Virus record (IMG/VR): IMGVR_UViG_3300025809_001524
Location: 1-24,934 of that record
Strand: one strand, 5' to 3'
From: a virus
DNA length: 24,934 bases
This document shows, piece after piece, positions 23,690-24,934 of the stretch. The translations under genes were made by a program, and so were the position numbers. The notes under the pieces are model-generated. The model was not told where the DNA came from. It saw only the letters and a list, made by a program, of their open reading frames with translations, and did no database searches. How positions within the stretch are numbered: the stretch's first letter is position 1; every line of letters begins with the position of its first letter.

Positions 23690-24934
23690 AGTACTCACCG
23701 AATTAGTATTTGTTCTTACAAATGTATGATTCGATTGAGGTAAATGTTGTATTGCTGAACGAGATGCTGATATAAATGTATGTGGTGATTGTGGTAAATG
23801 TTTTACCGAATTCACCGATGATGATACAAATGTATGAATAGAATTTTTAGCACTTCCCGCATCACCTACATTAATTGTAAATGTCCCAGTTTGTCTTTTT
23901 ATTCCACCAACAGTAGCAGATACAAATGTATGTGTACCTGTGTAGGAAGAGGAACCTATATTAATATCAAATGTGTCAGTAGTTACGTTTGATATTGGTA
24001 ACCATCTTCCAGAAGGATAATCATAACCAGCTCTTGGGTAAGATTTTGTTACAGTGTTACCATCCAATACACAAGTATAAGTTAAACCACTGTCATCAAT
24101 TTTTATATAATCACCATTACTAAATCCATGTCCAGCTATTGTTAAAGTAACATCACCAGTTACTGCGTTATAAGGTGCATTTGTAACTGTGTGTGATGTA
24201 TTTCCAACTGAAGTAATCTCAATAGATTTTCCAGCATAAGGGTCTGAGCCTAATCTTGGATAAGAATGTGTTGTAGAATCTCCATCTTGGTCACAAGTAA
24301 ATGCAATCGATTCATTTTCCAATACTACACTTCTTCCTATTCCCAATCCATGCTGTCCAACATTTAAAACCATATCACCAGTCAATGCGTTATAAGAAGC
24401 AGTTGATGGTGTAAATGTTTTATTCGGACCAGATGCACCAACATTGAATGTTAACGTAGTATCGGTTACCGATGTGATTGGAATAGAACGAACCGCAAAT
24501 GGGTCAATACCAACTCTTGGATATGATTTAACCGATTGGTCATCATCCATATCACAAGTGAAAGCAAATGATTCATTAGAAAGTACAATACCCTCTCCTA
24601 CACTTAAAGTATGTTTACCAACAGTTGCACTAAATTCACCAGTTAATGGGTCATAAGATGCATTGGTTGGGTTAAACTTTATATTAGGACCTGATTTACC
24701 AACGTTTACACTTATAGTATTATCAGTTATTGAGTTTATTGTTAATTGTTTGTTATATGCAGGTTGACCAACTGAAGGTAATTTATGTTCAGTTCTATTG
24801 CCATCCATATCACAAGTGAATACAAATGATTCTGGTTTTAAGTAAATTCTATCACCAACATCTAAACCATGTTGAGAAACAGTCATTACAAATTCACCAT
24901 CAGCAGGGTCATAAGTTGCCGTTGTTGGAGTAAA
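23690..24934 (-). repeat. Beta super-unit copy 1 (enters window from outside)
   Basis: Begins at the window edge with FTPTTATYDPADGEF, the usual start of a super-unit, so the copy is probably complete or nearly so. Landmark distance 24903 to 23712 is 1191 nt. It ends HTFVRTNTNSVSTLP, followed by a connector (DGLVKRGSGTQYTSSLIGSE). Confidence 0.88.

Larger units (their letters stand above)
18668..24934 (-). pseudogene. Giant modular structural protein, N-terminal part (5' end outside window; frameshifted)
   Basis: The frame is open from the window edge at 24934; the first ATG inside the window (24886) lies within a beta module (FVMTVSQHG), so the true start is upstream, outside. Order N to C: super-unit 1, connector, super-unit 2, connector, five CRD/YGGN modules, super-unit 3, connector, then the start of super-unit 4. 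There it leaves the homologous frame at about 18709 and ends after 13 unrelated residues (ELESTRIQYVQFL, TAA at 18670-18668). Restoring 52 nt would join it to the 18647-10311 frame, giving one gene of at least 14.6 kb (about 4.9 thousand codons inside the window alone). It could be a genuine mutation, a strain variant or an assembly error in repetitive DNA. Protein type: very large virion component. Confidence 0.85.

Noticed and set aside
12640-24934. Repeated ~1.2 kb units considered as insertion elements or a diversity-generating retroelement template/variable pair
   Set aside because: No transposase, reverse transcriptase, terminal repeats or adenine-specific variation is apparent; units are in-frame protein modules.

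Overview
The window looks like part of the virion structural-gene block of an AT-rich marine tailed phage, most probably a T4-like myovirus of the cyanophage/pelagiphage kind. That assignment rests on family recognition: FTCDMD beta modules, CxRDxG...YGGNxRS modules, GDGxGLxNIP fibre repeats, SASYA repeats and cupredoxin-like CxNHxxM domains are typical of large structural proteins of such phages. There is no replication, packaging or host gene here to confirm it. I see no RNA gene, mobile element, CRISPR array, origin or terminator.

All coding is on the minus strand and fills almost the whole window. Reading in the direction of transcription (high to low coordinates): (1) positions 24934-10311 hold a gigantic modular structural protein whose N-terminus lies outside the window. 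It is built from six copies of a ~1.2 kb beta super-unit, three clusters of an alpha-helical CRD/YGGN module (5, 3 and 6 copies), connector segments, one unique globular domain and a conserved C-terminal domain. A 52-nt deletion at about 18709/18710 breaks the frame, so the gene shows up as two open frames (24934-18668 and 18647-10311). (2) Positions 10277-9417 hold a 286-residue structural protein whose beta domain is split by a divergent copy of the same CRD/YGGN-type module. (3) Positions 9393-1 hold one uninterrupted open frame of 3131 codons that runs off the window. It is a giant tail-fibre-like protein with an N-terminal head, about 19 GDG/FNIP shaft repeats, three cupredoxin-like domains (one degenerate), a decoration-type domain, SASYA repeats, and at least three Gly-X-Y collagen-like blocks separated by globular domains.

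The three genes are separated by only 33 and 23 nt, without a terminator or a convincing promoter, so they are probably co-transcribed as late genes. By inference they form long appendages or adhesin structures: proteins 1 and 2 share a module family and could act together at a tail or baseplate location, while protein 3 would be the long flexible fibre. Several long open frames on the plus strand, and minus-strand frames inside the collagen-coding DNA, are by-products of repetitive low-complexity coding sequence and are not listed as genes.
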